Assembly (NCBI GenBank): GCA_016795155.1
Contig: JAEUIE010000032.1
Coordinates: 143,001 to 207,000, forward strand
Reading direction: 5' to 3'
Source of the DNA: Planctomycetia bacterium
Lineage (GTDB): Bacteria > Planctomycetota > Planctomycetia > Gemmatales > HRBIN36
Length of the DNA stretch: 64,000 nt
The notes beneath the pieces are model-generated. The model made no database searches, was not told the origin of the DNA, and was given only the letters and a program-made list of their open reading frames with translations. The translations under genes and the position numbers were made by a program. This document shows, in pieces, positions 24,804 to 33,500 of this stretch. Numbering within the stretch: the first letter of the stretch is position 1; each line of letters begins with the position of its first letter.

Positions 24804-26319
24804 TGTGTCGACGGTTCAGCAAATAGACCAAAAGAAACAGACACACGATACCTGCCAATACTCCAGTCCCAAGGCTCCTCAGTGGTGAATGGAATTTCAT
24901 GGGCATAAGAAATACTTGGGCCAGACACTTTCTATCGTAAGGGTTCTTAGGGTCGTAATCGTGCACGACCAGCAGGTACTTTCCACTTTCACTGCGTTGC
25001 ATGTGTACTGATCCGTTCCAGGGGTAATGTGTGGTTTGCGACTGCCAGTCGTGTATGCCCGTTAATGGCTTACCTAGAGAAATGGAAGGTAATATCGGGA
25101 ACACTCTTCTGAGCCATTCAACAATGCCTTTCCAGTTGTTTGAATCGAATATGACGCTCTGTTGACCCTGCATCATCAACATGCCTTGATGCTGGGAATA
25201 CCAGAAATGCTCAGCCAGTTCTTCGTTGCTGTTGAAATCGTTCGTATTCATCAGTGACATTCGAATGCCCAGGGGATCGCCTCCCCTTTTCAGGTAGACC
25301 AGGTTGCCTTGTTGATCAGTTACGTTTTGTGATTTGATAAAGAAATCGGCGTTGATACGGTTCAACTGGTCCAGAATGATCCCAGTATCAGAGTTAATAA
25401 GCTGAAAACAATCATTACTGATCGCAGGACTGTATGGTAGAGGCACTAGGACCAACTGGTCGCGTAAAAACATTGCTGGATAGCTGCTTGCCGAAATGAG
25501 TTGTTCTGGAATGGTAGACAACCAGCGATGCTGTTGTGCATCCCAGAGTTTCATAAAAAAGAAAGGGATCATCATCCCATCAGTCGGCGAAGGCTCTCGG
25601 CGATTGCACACAACATACTTTCCACTCAGCGAAATGGCGATCTCTGCATAACACCATCTCCCATCCAGCACAAACTGGCTGAGCACATGCTTGTCAGGGA
25701 TTGAAACAACAGAATGGAGGCACGGTGCGTGGACTGGCTGCAAAGCCCAGACTTGATTGGCAATCAGTGATGCAGGTGATTGACAAGGCATAAAGTAATC
25801 ACTCAGCACGGAACTGAACGGTAATGGCCTGCGAATCACGCAGGCTCTATAGTTGCGATGAAGTTGCCCCTGCACCGTTTCAAATCTATCGTCCTCATCG
25901 AAGCCATGAAATTTACTGAAAGTCCGATTGTTAGCATCAAATGTGACATACCGGGTGATATCGCGTTTGCCAGCTTCATGCGAGAAAGTGAAATAATGGT
26001 TCGATTCAGTTTGCGTTGGTGCAATCTTCTGATCATGAATCATCCTGCGTTGATCTTTATCGGTTGTTGTCCAGAAATCACCATTAATGACGTGTTCTTT
26101 CCAATCGTGCAAATCATAACAGATGACAGTTCTATCGGGTGAATCAACCATCAGTTTGTCAAACATGAAGCGGATGGTTTGCCGTGGTTTGAGCGTTACT
26201 TCGAAGACTGGAACAGGCTTGAGAAAGATACCAACCTCAATTGAAACCAGCCAGCCGACAACCACAGATGTTACGGTGATCAAGATCCTTCGGAAAAATG
26301 CATTCAACCGGGTTTGCAT
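24766..26319 (-). CDS. Uncharacterised membrane protein with large extracytoplasmic domain
   Basis: 517 residues from ATG 26319. One N-terminal helix (about 11-32) and one C-terminal helix (about 482-502, LGTGVLAGIVCLFLLVYLL) frame a domain rich in W, Y, H and beta-strand-like stretches. Repeated patterns such as SLSGKYVVCNRR, ESGKYLLVVHD and RDQLVLVPLP suggest a beta-propeller, and the sequence mentions typical blade endings (KLWD, IF). I do not recognise the family. It starts 33 bases after the asparaginase gene on the same strand and may share its transcript; its 3' end overlaps the sigma-54 activator by 38 bases. Confidence 0.72.
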   Translation of the reverse strand: MQTRLNAFFRRILITVTSVVVGWLVSIEVGIFLKPVPVFEVTLKPRQTIRFMFDKLMVDSPDRTVICYDLHDWKEHVINGDFWTTTDKDQRRMIHDQKIAPTQTESNHYFTFSHEAGKRDITRYVTFDANNRTFSKFHGFDEDDRFETVQGQLHRNYRACVIRRPLPFSSVLSDYFMPCQSPASLIANQVWALQPVHAPCLHSVVSIPDKHVLSQFVLDGRWCYAEIAISLSGKYVVCNRREPSPTDGMMIPFFFMKLWDAQQHRWLSTIPEQLISASSYPAMFLRDQLVLVPLPYSPAISNDCFQLINSDTGIILDQLNRINADFFIKSQNVTDQQGNLVYLKRGGDPLGIRMSLMNTNDFNSNEELAEHFWYSQHQGMLMMQGQQSVIFDSNNWKGIVEWLRRVFPILPSISLGKPLTGIHDWQSQTTHYPWNGSVHMQRSESGKYLLVVHDYDPKNPYDRKCLAQVFLMPMKFHSPLRSLGTGVLAGIVCLFLLVYLLNRRHITQNASSSPTVA

Positions 26320-26351
26320 AATAGTCTGCTTTTCATTTTCACATGAATATC

Positions 26352-27491
26352 TTACTCCAGCGGCGAACCCTCCAGCAAATACTCGCAATCCACCAGCTTC
26401 GGGCCATTCTCGTTGCAGACCGCAAACTGCCCGTAATAATAGTGCTTCAAACCCTTGGGCGGATACATGCTGACGCCGGCATACTCGCCCCGTTTGTTGA
26501 CGATGTAGAACTTCACATTGAAATTCGGCTGCCCGCGTTTGGTTTTGAGCCTCTTGTCGATGGTTGCTGTTTTGATGCGACGAAGTGCTGTCATGCCTGC
26601 GTCCTTCGGAGAACGACCTTTGCGCAGCTCCTCAATCACAAAGAACGAACTAAGCCCATAAAGATTGGTTTCACCCCGACCTGTGGAACCCGCTGCGCCG
26701 ATTTCATTATCCACATACAGACCGGCACCCAGGATCGGCGAATCACCCACCCGGCCAGGAATCTTCCACGCCAGGCCGCTCGTCGTTGTCACTCCCGCCA
26801 GGTCGCCCTTGGCATTGATGCCATTGCAGTTGATAGTGCCGTGGAGATGCTCATGGTTCAGCATCCCTTCCCGACACATTTCGATGGCTGCTTTCATTCC
26901 CGCCTCGGCACGACTGGCCGGATCAGGATAATGATCAGGATCAGTCCGCCGTTTCCATTCCAGCCAGAGTTTCCGCGAGTTCGGTGTATTCAGATCATCC
27001 TCGATCTTGAATCCCATTTGTTTTGCAAAGTCCTGAGCATCTTTACCGACCAGCAGATGATGATCGGTATGATCCATCACTGCCTTGGCTACCAGCGATG
27101 GAGTACGCACTCCTTCCAGGCACGCCACCGCACCGGCCCGCCGCTTGGGGCCATGCATCATGCTGGCATCGAGTTGCACCACGCCGTTGGCATTAGGCAG
27201 GCCACCATATCCCACGCTGTCATCTTCCGGATCAAGCTCGCAGATATTCACCCCGGCAATGAGGGCATCGAGCACATCGGTCCCTTTGGTGATGAGATCA
27301 TAAGCCAGCTCGACACAGGTCTGCTTCCCACCGTTCTTGTACATGTGGCCATTGTCAGCACTGATCACCAACGGCTTCACTTCACTGGGAATATAAATAG
27401 CCGGCGCCCGCTGTGTGCAAGTCGCCATCACGGTGGAACTGGCAGCAGTCGTGGTAAGAAATTGACGACGGGACAGGGGCGTGCGAGACAT
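26352..27491 (-). CDS. Tat-exported N4-(beta-N-acetylglucosaminyl)-L-asparaginase (glycosylasparaginase family)
   Basis: 379 residues from ATG 27491 (GGAGATTGAT upstream). A twin-arginine signal (SRRQFLTTTAAS) starts the protein. The Ntn-hydrolase features are GDLAGVTTTSG, where the nucleophile by alignment with glycosylasparaginase is T236, and then GRVGDSPILGAGLYVDNEIG. The precursor should cleave itself before that threonine into alpha and beta chains. These enzymes cut the GlcNAc-Asn bond of N-linked glycans, or act as isoaspartyl/L-asparaginases. A Tat-exported form points to scavenging of glycoproteins in the periplasm. The strand opposite also stays open here (about 390 codons) but shows no protein-like features. 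Confidence 0.91.
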   Translation of the reverse strand: MSRTPLSRRQFLTTTAASSTVMATCTQRAPAIYIPSEVKPLVISADNGHMYKNGGKQTCVELAYDLITKGTDVLDALIAGVNICELDPEDDSVGYGGLPNANGVVQLDASMMHGPKRRAGAVACLEGVRTPSLVAKAVMDHTDHHLLVGKDAQDFAKQMGFKIEDDLNTPNSRKLWLEWKRRTDPDHYPDPASRAEAGMKAAIEMCREGMLNHEHLHGTINCNGINAKGDLAGVTTTSGLAWKIPGRVGDSPILGAGLYVDNEIGAAGSTGRGETNLYGLSSFFVIEELRKGRSPKDAGMTALRRIKTATIDKRLKTKRGQPNFNVKFYIVNKRGEYAGVSMYPPKGLKHYYYGQFAVCNENGPKLVDCEYLLEGSPLE

Positions 27492-27564
27492 ATCAATCTC
27501 CGAAATAGATGCCACAGTGTAGCGTGAGTGAAGGCGATATACCACGATATTTAATGCTACGTAT

Positions 27565-27591
27565 CAAAGGTTGCTTGCCTGCAGGCCTTTG
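27565..27591. repeat. Short inverted repeat upstream of the Uma2 gene
   Basis: CAAAGG (27565-27570) and CCTTTG (27586-27591) form a 6-bp stem around a 15-base loop that itself contains CCTGCAGG. It lies 20 bases before the Uma2 start and in the divergent region with the asparaginase gene. It could be an operator or only chance. Confidence 0.25.
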
Positions 27592-27610
27592 AACATGATA
27601 GACTGAGAAT

Positions 27611-28267
27611 ATGCCGACATTATTAACGCCGTTACAAGATGGGCCGGTAGTAACTGTGCCTGCGTGGGTCACGGATAATGCTTCGTTTTTACGCTGGGCT
27701 GAATCGGATCAAGCGCCGGAGCGGGGCAAATATGGCTTCTTCCAGGGTGAGTTGTGGGTAGATCACACTATGGAACTGCTGCTGCACAACCTCATCAAGA
27801 CAGCCATCGGTTTTGAAGTGATGACCTGGGCCAAGGCTCATGGCCTGGGGCAATTCTATTCCGATGGCATGCTCTTCAGCTGCCCGGAGATTGAACTTAG
27901 CAGCGAACCCGATGGTATCTTTGTGACCAAAGAAAGTCTGGCACTCAAGGATGTCTGGTTTAAGAATGGGCTGCATAGCAGAGTGATGTTTGGCGTACCC
28001 GATATCGTGCTGGAGGTGATTAGCAAATCGTCGGTGAAGAAGGATACGGTGACGTTGCGAAAGCTGTATCACGAAGCGGGTATTCCGGAGTACTGGCTGG
28101 TAGATAGCCGAGAGAAGGAGCCGACGCTCCAGGTACTTCGCTGGACGGAAGCGCAGTATGTGTCGGTGAAGCCACAGGCTGGCTGGATCAAGTCGAGCGT
28201 GTTGCGCGGGCGGTTTCGATTGATCGTTGATGCAGAAGCGGAGCGGGTGGAGTTGGAAGGGAAGTGA
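27611..28267 (+). CDS. Uma2-family (DUF820) restriction-endonuclease-like protein
   Basis: 218 residues with the Uma2/DUF820 signatures of the PD-(D/E)xK fold: EPDGIFV (acidic metal ligand), PDIVLEVISKSSVKKD (E and K of the active site) and GIPEYWLVDSREK. The family is greatly expanded in planctomycetes and cyanobacteria. Its nuclease activity is predicted from fold, and its biological role is unknown. It stands alone, followed 20 bases later by a strong GC-rich hairpin. Confidence 0.92.
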   Translation: MPTLLTPLQDGPVVTVPAWVTDNASFLRWAESDQAPERGKYGFFQGELWVDHTMELLLHNLIKTAIGFEVMTWAKAHGLGQFYSDGMLFSCPEIELSSEPDGIFVTKESLALKDVWFKNGLHSRVMFGVPDIVLEVISKSSVKKDTVTLRKLYHEAGIPEYWLVDSREKEPTLQVLRWTEAQYVSVKPQAGWIKSSVLRGRFRLIVDAEAERVELEGK

Positions 28268-28286
28268 TTTCAGACAGTCATAATTA

Positions 28287-28311
28287 GCCCTCGGCTCTTT
28301 AAGCCGGGGGC
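28287..28311. repeat. Palindromic hairpin after Uma2
   Basis: GCCCTCGGCT-CTTTA-AGCCGGGGGC forms a 10-bp stem with one G-T wobble. No T-run follows, so it is a stem-loop repeat or a factor-dependent stop rather than a classical terminator. A similar GC-rich hairpin without T-run lies at 30475-30503. Confidence 0.55.
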
Positions 28312-28391
28312 GGGTTCACGCAAAGATGATTGCTTGACACAGTGACACTCAATGATAACGATTAGCAGTGTTCAGTTGCAATGGCCATACC

Positions 28392-28466
28392 AGCCCGCAG
28401 CGCCAGCAAGGGGAGACGTGCAACGACTCTCAGCTATTGCAAGTTTCCCCTCGCTCGCTTCGGGCT
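28392..28466. repeat. Imperfect inverted repeat of AGCCCGMAGCG type
   Basis: Left arm AGCCCGCAGCGCCAGCAAGG then GGAGAC (28392-28417). Right arm, read on the minus strand, is AGCCCGAAGCGAGCGAGGGG then AAAC (28443-28466). They flank 25 bases including GCAACGACTCTCAGCTATTGC, itself nearly palindromic at its ends (GCAA/TTGC). Elements of this AGCCCGAAGCG type are in my recollection widely repeated in planctomycete genomes. It lies in the 226-base gap before the GNAT gene. Confidence 0.55.
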
Positions 28467-28493
28467 GCCATCGATATGTGGCGGATCAGCACC

Positions 28494-28988
28494 ATGAACA
28501 GCTCACCTGAACCCTACACCCTCCGCCCGCATCGCCCCGACGACCTTCCCTGGGTCATCAGCAGGCATGGCGAACTCTACACCCAGGAATTCGGCTGGGA
28601 TGAGCGGTTCGAGCAATTTGTTGCAGGCATCGTCGCTGAGTTCGAAAAGAACTTCAAACCGAAGAGTGAAAAGTGCTGGATTGCGGAAGTAGATGGCAAA
28701 CGGGCAGGGTGTGTCTTTGCTGTGAAAGCGCACGAAGGCGTTGCCAAGCTGCGGATGCTGCTGGTGGAACCCTCTGCTCGCGGCCTGGGAATAGGCGACC
28801 GCCTGGTGAAGGAATGCATTGATTTTGCCAGATCAGTAGGTTACCGCAGTATGATCCTCTGGACCAGCGATGCCCTGCATGCTGCAAGAAAACTCTACGA
28901 ACGATCCGGGTTTCAACTGATCCAAGAAGAACCCCACAGCATGTTCGGCCCACGAATGATGGGGCAGACGTGGGAGTTGGGGCTATAA
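28494..28988 (+). CDS. GNAT-family N-acetyltransferase
   Basis: 164 residues from ATG 28494. It has the acetyl-CoA pyrophosphate loop RMLLVEPSARGLGIGDRLVK (R/QxxGxG/A type) and the C-terminal AARKLYERSGFQLI block. The frame extends 42 codons upstream through the inverted repeat, which is not coding. An ATG six codons upstream is a possible alternative start. Enzymes of this layout in gene fusions with MarR regulators acetylate small molecules or proteins; the substrate here is unknown. Confidence 0.9.
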   Translation: MNSSPEPYTLRPHRPDDLPWVISRHGELYTQEFGWDERFEQFVAGIVAEFEKNFKPKSEKCWIAEVDGKRAGCVFAVKAHEGVAKLRMLLVEPSARGLGIGDRLVKECIDFARSVGYRSMILWTSDALHAARKLYERSGFQLIQEEPHSMFGPRMMGQTWELGL

Positions 28989-29040
28989 CCAAACAGATTT
29001 TGCAAAGCAATCAAAAGTACTTCTCGGTAGAATCGTAAAG

Positions 29041-30426
29041 ATGATGTATACGGTTCCGTTCAAAATCCCTCTGAATACAGAAGAGTTCGAGTCAGCCCTT
29101 CAGAAGGGGCAAGGTCGTACACTGTTACATGTTCGTGAAATGGGATTGGGTGAATACGAACACTCGATAATCGCTGCCTGTCTTTGCAATCAGGCGTACG
29201 ATGCGCAATGCGAAGGTTATAGGACAGACTGGCTGTTGGAGATTGTTGATGCAACCGGAGAGGCAAAACGCATTTCGCAGAAGTTGCTCCAAACACTTCA
29301 TGCCAACACAGATAATTTTTGGGATGCCTGTCAACGTTGTCAGATTGCACTTAGGTTGGCACAACGAGGTTACGAAGAGGCTCGCGCCTTCCTTTATTCA
29401 TGTTTGAGGAAATGGCCTGACACTGCTGACGTGATCGGAGCAGAAGAGATTATTAAGCTTGACGGTGCCGATGGGCTTATCAAAGTCGCTGAATACCTGG
29501 GGACACTCTTGCAGACTGAAGATAGTTTTTGGATCGATGAGGGTATGCTGAATCTGTTTGACGAAGCTCAAGGAGCAGGAGCTGGTCGTAAGGTACTTGA
29601 GACTGCTGCTGTGAATTCGCCACAAGTTTCTTTTTATCTTCAGTATCTCGATGAGCGAAGTAAGCAGAAATCAGGCAGTAGTGACATTCAACCAGGAAGT
29701 GGCTATCTGCGTCTGGATAGTGTCCAGTTCGCTGCAGATGCGCACAGCAGCCATGTGAGGAAAATGCAAGACATTACTGTTGCCTCCGTTATCAACGAGA
29801 TCGAGACTGAAGACCCAGAAAGTAATCAATACTGGTTTTCATCCTGGGGCAGACACGCCAGTGTTGATGATCTAGCGACAGTGTTTGAGTCGATGATTTT
29901 GCAATCAGATCCCGGTCGCTTGTCCAAGTATTTTAGAATATTCATGCATCAACCCTTACCGACATTTGATGCAAGAATGCTCTCTTTTGCCTGGCATGCA
30001 AATCCAGAAGTGCGGAAATCCGCTCACAAGGCCCTTTCAAACTATAGCCACACATCCGTCAGGAAGCTTGTCGTTGATAAACTGGAAGCGGGCCTATTTA
30101 TTGAGGGCGAATTGAAGCTCTTAGCAAGAAACTATGAACATGGGGATGCTGCTAAACTGGAACGTATTCTTCATGTTTCAGATGATCGCGACTTGCTTCA
30201 TGGGGTGCTATTCGACTTAGTTAAGGTATTTCAGTCAAACAAGGTAGCTGAATCGACTAACTTGATGCTCTTTGTGTATGATCAGTCGCCTTGTTCAAAC
30301 TGCCGACGCAATGCTGTTGAATTATTATTAAGCACTGGGACTGCTCCTGACTGGCTTCTAGTAGAGTGCCAATACGATTCGTCAGAAGAGATTCGGTTGA
30401 TGGTAAAGAGCATCGAAAAAAACTGA
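29041..30426 (+). CDS. Uncharacterised HEAT-like solenoid protein
   Basis: 461 residues, no signal peptide or membrane helix, acidic and rich in Leu, Ala and Glu. I do not recognise the N-terminal 200 residues. From about residue 315 the pattern is like HEAT or armadillo repeats: NPEVRKSAHKALSNYS, CRRNAVELLLSTG and SSEEIRLMVKSIE at the very end. Two adjacent ATG codons open the frame, with no strong ribosome site. It is flanked by a GNAT gene and a GC-rich hairpin, with no partner gene on the same strand, so no function can be inferred from context. Confidence 0.75.
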   Translation: MMYTVPFKIPLNTEEFESALQKGQGRTLLHVREMGLGEYEHSIIAACLCNQAYDAQCEGYRTDWLLEIVDATGEAKRISQKLLQTLHANTDNFWDACQRCQIALRLAQRGYEEARAFLYSCLRKWPDTADVIGAEEIIKLDGADGLIKVAEYLGTLLQTEDSFWIDEGMLNLFDEAQGAGAGRKVLETAAVNSPQVSFYLQYLDERSKQKSGSSDIQPGSGYLRLDSVQFAADAHSSHVRKMQDITVASVINEIETEDPESNQYWFSSWGRHASVDDLATVFESMILQSDPGRLSKYFRIFMHQPLPTFDARMLSFAWHANPEVRKSAHKALSNYSHTSVRKLVVDKLEAGLFIEGELKLLARNYEHGDAAKLERILHVSDDRDLLHGVLFDLVKVFQSNKVAESTNLMLFVYDQSPCSNCRRNAVELLLSTGTAPDWLLVECQYDSSEEIRLMVKSIEKN

Positions 30427-30474
30427 TAGTTCTTACCAGTTTCATACAAGAGGTACAACTCTTCGGTCGCTCTG

Positions 30475-30503
30475 CACCCCCCGGACGATTCTCGCCGGGG
30501 GTG
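30475..30503. repeat. GC-rich hairpin between convergent genes
   Basis: CACCCCCCGG (30475-30484) pairs with CCGGGGGTG (30495-30503) with one bulged C. TGCA flanks on both sides could extend it. It lies in the 87 bases between the convergent solenoid gene and the amidohydrolase gene and probably serves as a transcription stop for one or both, although there is no T-run. Confidence 0.5.
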
Positions 30504-30513
30504 AGTGCAAATC

Positions 30514-33500
30514 CTACTTCGTCCCCAACTGTGACCTCCCCGCCTTTACATCCTGCAAACGCTCACGGTAACGTTCGTACAGCTTGGTCTGCTTGCTGGT
30601 CGGTTCAACCGGGTTGCCGCTGATGAACAGTCCCTTCACCTGGGTGGTAGGTTCGAGCATGTCGCCATCGGTAATCACCAAGTTGGCCATCTTGCCAGGT
30701 TCAATGGAACCGAGCTTGTCAGCCAGGCCGAGAATCTGTGCTGGATAAAGAGTTACTGCCTTGAGGGCCTCTTCAGCGGGTAAGCCATAGCTCACCGCCA
30801 AAGCTGCTTCGTAAGGCAGGTTGCGGGTATTGGTGCTACCTGCGGAACGGATACAATATTTGACGCCAGCCTGGTGCAGCCGGGCTGCTACGCGGAACTG
30901 AGCATCGTAGGTATCGTAACTTTCCTGAGGCATTACAGTAAAAGGTCCACACAGCACGGGGATGTTCTTCTTCTTAAGTTCATCCGCCACCTTCCAGGCA
31001 TCGACTCCGCCACTCAAAATGAGCTTCACCTTGGTTTCTTCAGCCCACTTCAAGGCTTCCAGAATATCGGCCTTGCGGTTGGCATTGACGATTACCGGCT
31101 TCTCACCGGCGGCGTAAGGCAACATGGCTTCACGACGAGGATCGAGCGGATTCTTGATGCCAGCCTTGATGGCTTCAGCATCACGCCGGGCATCGGTGAA
31201 CTGCAGCTTCAGAAACTTCAGTTTTTCTTCCCGAGCTTTCTTGGCGAAAATGCGACCAGCAGGCGGGCCATCCGGGCTGCCACTGACCAGGCCTGCCGAT
31301 GCGGGAAACTCGATATGCAGACCGAACGGGTCAACCAGTTTCATTTCCTGCGGTGTCCACCCTGCCAGGTTAACGATGGCGCCCTGACCGGAAACGGTAG
31401 CTCCGGTTGGACGGGTCACCACGGTAAGTACGCCATTGGCACGGGTAACTGGAATGAGTTCCGAATCGGGGTTAATACCAATCAGGGCTCGTAAGTCAGG
31501 CTGGAAATCGCCACCTTCGCTGAAATCCTGCGTTTCGCGGGCGGAACCGAGTTCGGTCAAACCCAGGATGGTCGCGGAATCAATCATGCCCGGGTATAGG
31601 TGCAGCCCCTTGGCATCGATCATGGTGTATTGGCCAGGCAACTCGAAATCGGATTGCTTGCCAAGGTCCTGAATCGCTTTGATTTTACCATTTTCGATTT
31701 GCACCAGGGCATGTTCGATGACAGGTCCGGATACGGGATGAACGGTGATGCCCTTGAGTGCATAACTGTTGGCGTTGTTGCGAGGCATCTTGAGATTGCC
31801 CAGTTCCGGACCGCGTGGTGCAGGGACTTTGAATTCACCTGTCCGAACGCTACCAAAACCTTCGCGCTGGAAGTAAACTTCACCTTCCACCAGGGTCATT
31901 TCGCAACGGGCATATCCACTGAGCGGATGGCCATTGAAAATAACCAGGTCTGCATCCTTGCCGACTTCAATGCTGCCTGTGCGATCCTGCAGGCTGAGCT
32001 GCGTTGCAGGGTTGATAGTAATCATCCGCAGCGCCTGTTCTTCCGAAACTCCACCATACTTCATGGCCTTGGCTGCTTCGGTGTTAAGCCGTCGCATCAG
32101 TTCGTTGCTGTCAGACTTCATCATGACCAACACGCCCGCTTCCTGGAGCAGGGCGGCATTCTGCGGGATGGCATCAAACGCTTCAATCTTGTAAGCCCAC
32201 CAATCGGAGAACGTTGAGCAGGAAGCTCCGTGGGCTGCGATTTCTGCAGCAATCTTGTAGCCTTCCAGTACGTGCTGCAGGCTCTTGACTTTGAAGCCGA
32301 AGCGATCAGCCACGCGGAGCAGCATCAGGATTTCATCAGAACGGTAGCAGTGGGAATGAACCTTGATTTCGCCTTTGAGAATATCGCTCAGCGCTTCCAG
32401 CCTCAAATCGCGGCGAGGTTCCATCTTTGGCGATGCAGAACTTTTCGATTCTTCGTATTCCTTCCACTTACGCTGATATTCCTGGGCTTCGGTGAAAGCA
32501 CGAATCATTACTGCTTCCACACCCAGACGAGTGTTGGGGAACCGGCCATCGCTTCGCTTGACATTCTCGCCCAAGGCAAACTTGACACCCTTGGTGGAAC
32601 CAATTACGAGAGACTGGGCTGGTTCGCCGTATTTCAGCTTGATGACGGCATCCTGCCCGCCAATGCAGTTGGCCGAGCCATGCAGCAATCGAGCCATGGT
32701 GACACCGCCAGCCAGTGCACGGTACATCTGCACATCGTCAGAATCAACAACGTCGCGAACACGAACTTCAGGGACTATGGACAAGGTGCCTTCGTTCACT
32801 CCGCCACTAATGCTGAAGTGGCTGTGCGTATCAATAATGCCAGGCATGACAAACAGCCCCTTGGCATCGATGACGGTTAGATTGGCAGGAGCATTGATGT
32901 TGGGTCCAACTTCTTTGATCTTGCCATCTTGCACGAGGACATCGCCGACAAAATTGCCTTTGGTAACAGTGAGTACCGTAGCCCCTTTAATCAACACATT
33001 GCGGCCCGTTTTGGTCTTGGGCTTGCGATCAACATCCACTTCGCTTGGAAGCTCCTTGGCAGCGGGGGTAACACTCTTCGTTTCCGTTTTTTTCTCTTCG
33101 GTCTTTTTGGCTTCCGGTTTTTTTTCGTCTGTCTTCTTCTCTTCAGGCTTCTTTTCTTCGGACTTTTTCTCATCTGGCTTGGCTGGCGGATTCTCCCCCT
33201 GTTTCATCAGTTTGTTCAGTTCCGCTTCATCGTCCTTCAGTTCTTTTTCAGTCTGATCCATCCGTTCCTTAAACTGGGCACGGCGGTTTTCGGGCACACG
33301 CTCCAGCATTTCCTTACCCCTTGCCATGCGTTCCTTGGTTCGCGTTATTTTTTCTTTCAATTCATTCATGCGCTCTTTGGGATCGCCAGTGGATGCAGGT
33401 TTAGTCTCGCCGCCGATTTCAAAACGATTGCCTTCAGCAAAGACGTACCGGACTTTGGCTTTCTCGTCGTTGAACTTACCTCCGGTGAATGCCACCAGGT

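Noticed and set aside
26343..27527. Long open frame of about 394 codons on the + strand
   Set aside because: It is fully antisense to the glycosylasparaginase gene, has no family motif and a His/Arg-rich composition typical of shadow frames.
33020..33180. Repeated AAG/GAA-rich stretch considered as a DNA repeat
   Set aside because: It encodes the Lys/Glu-rich linker of the amidohydrolase protein and follows codon structure, not a separate repeat element.
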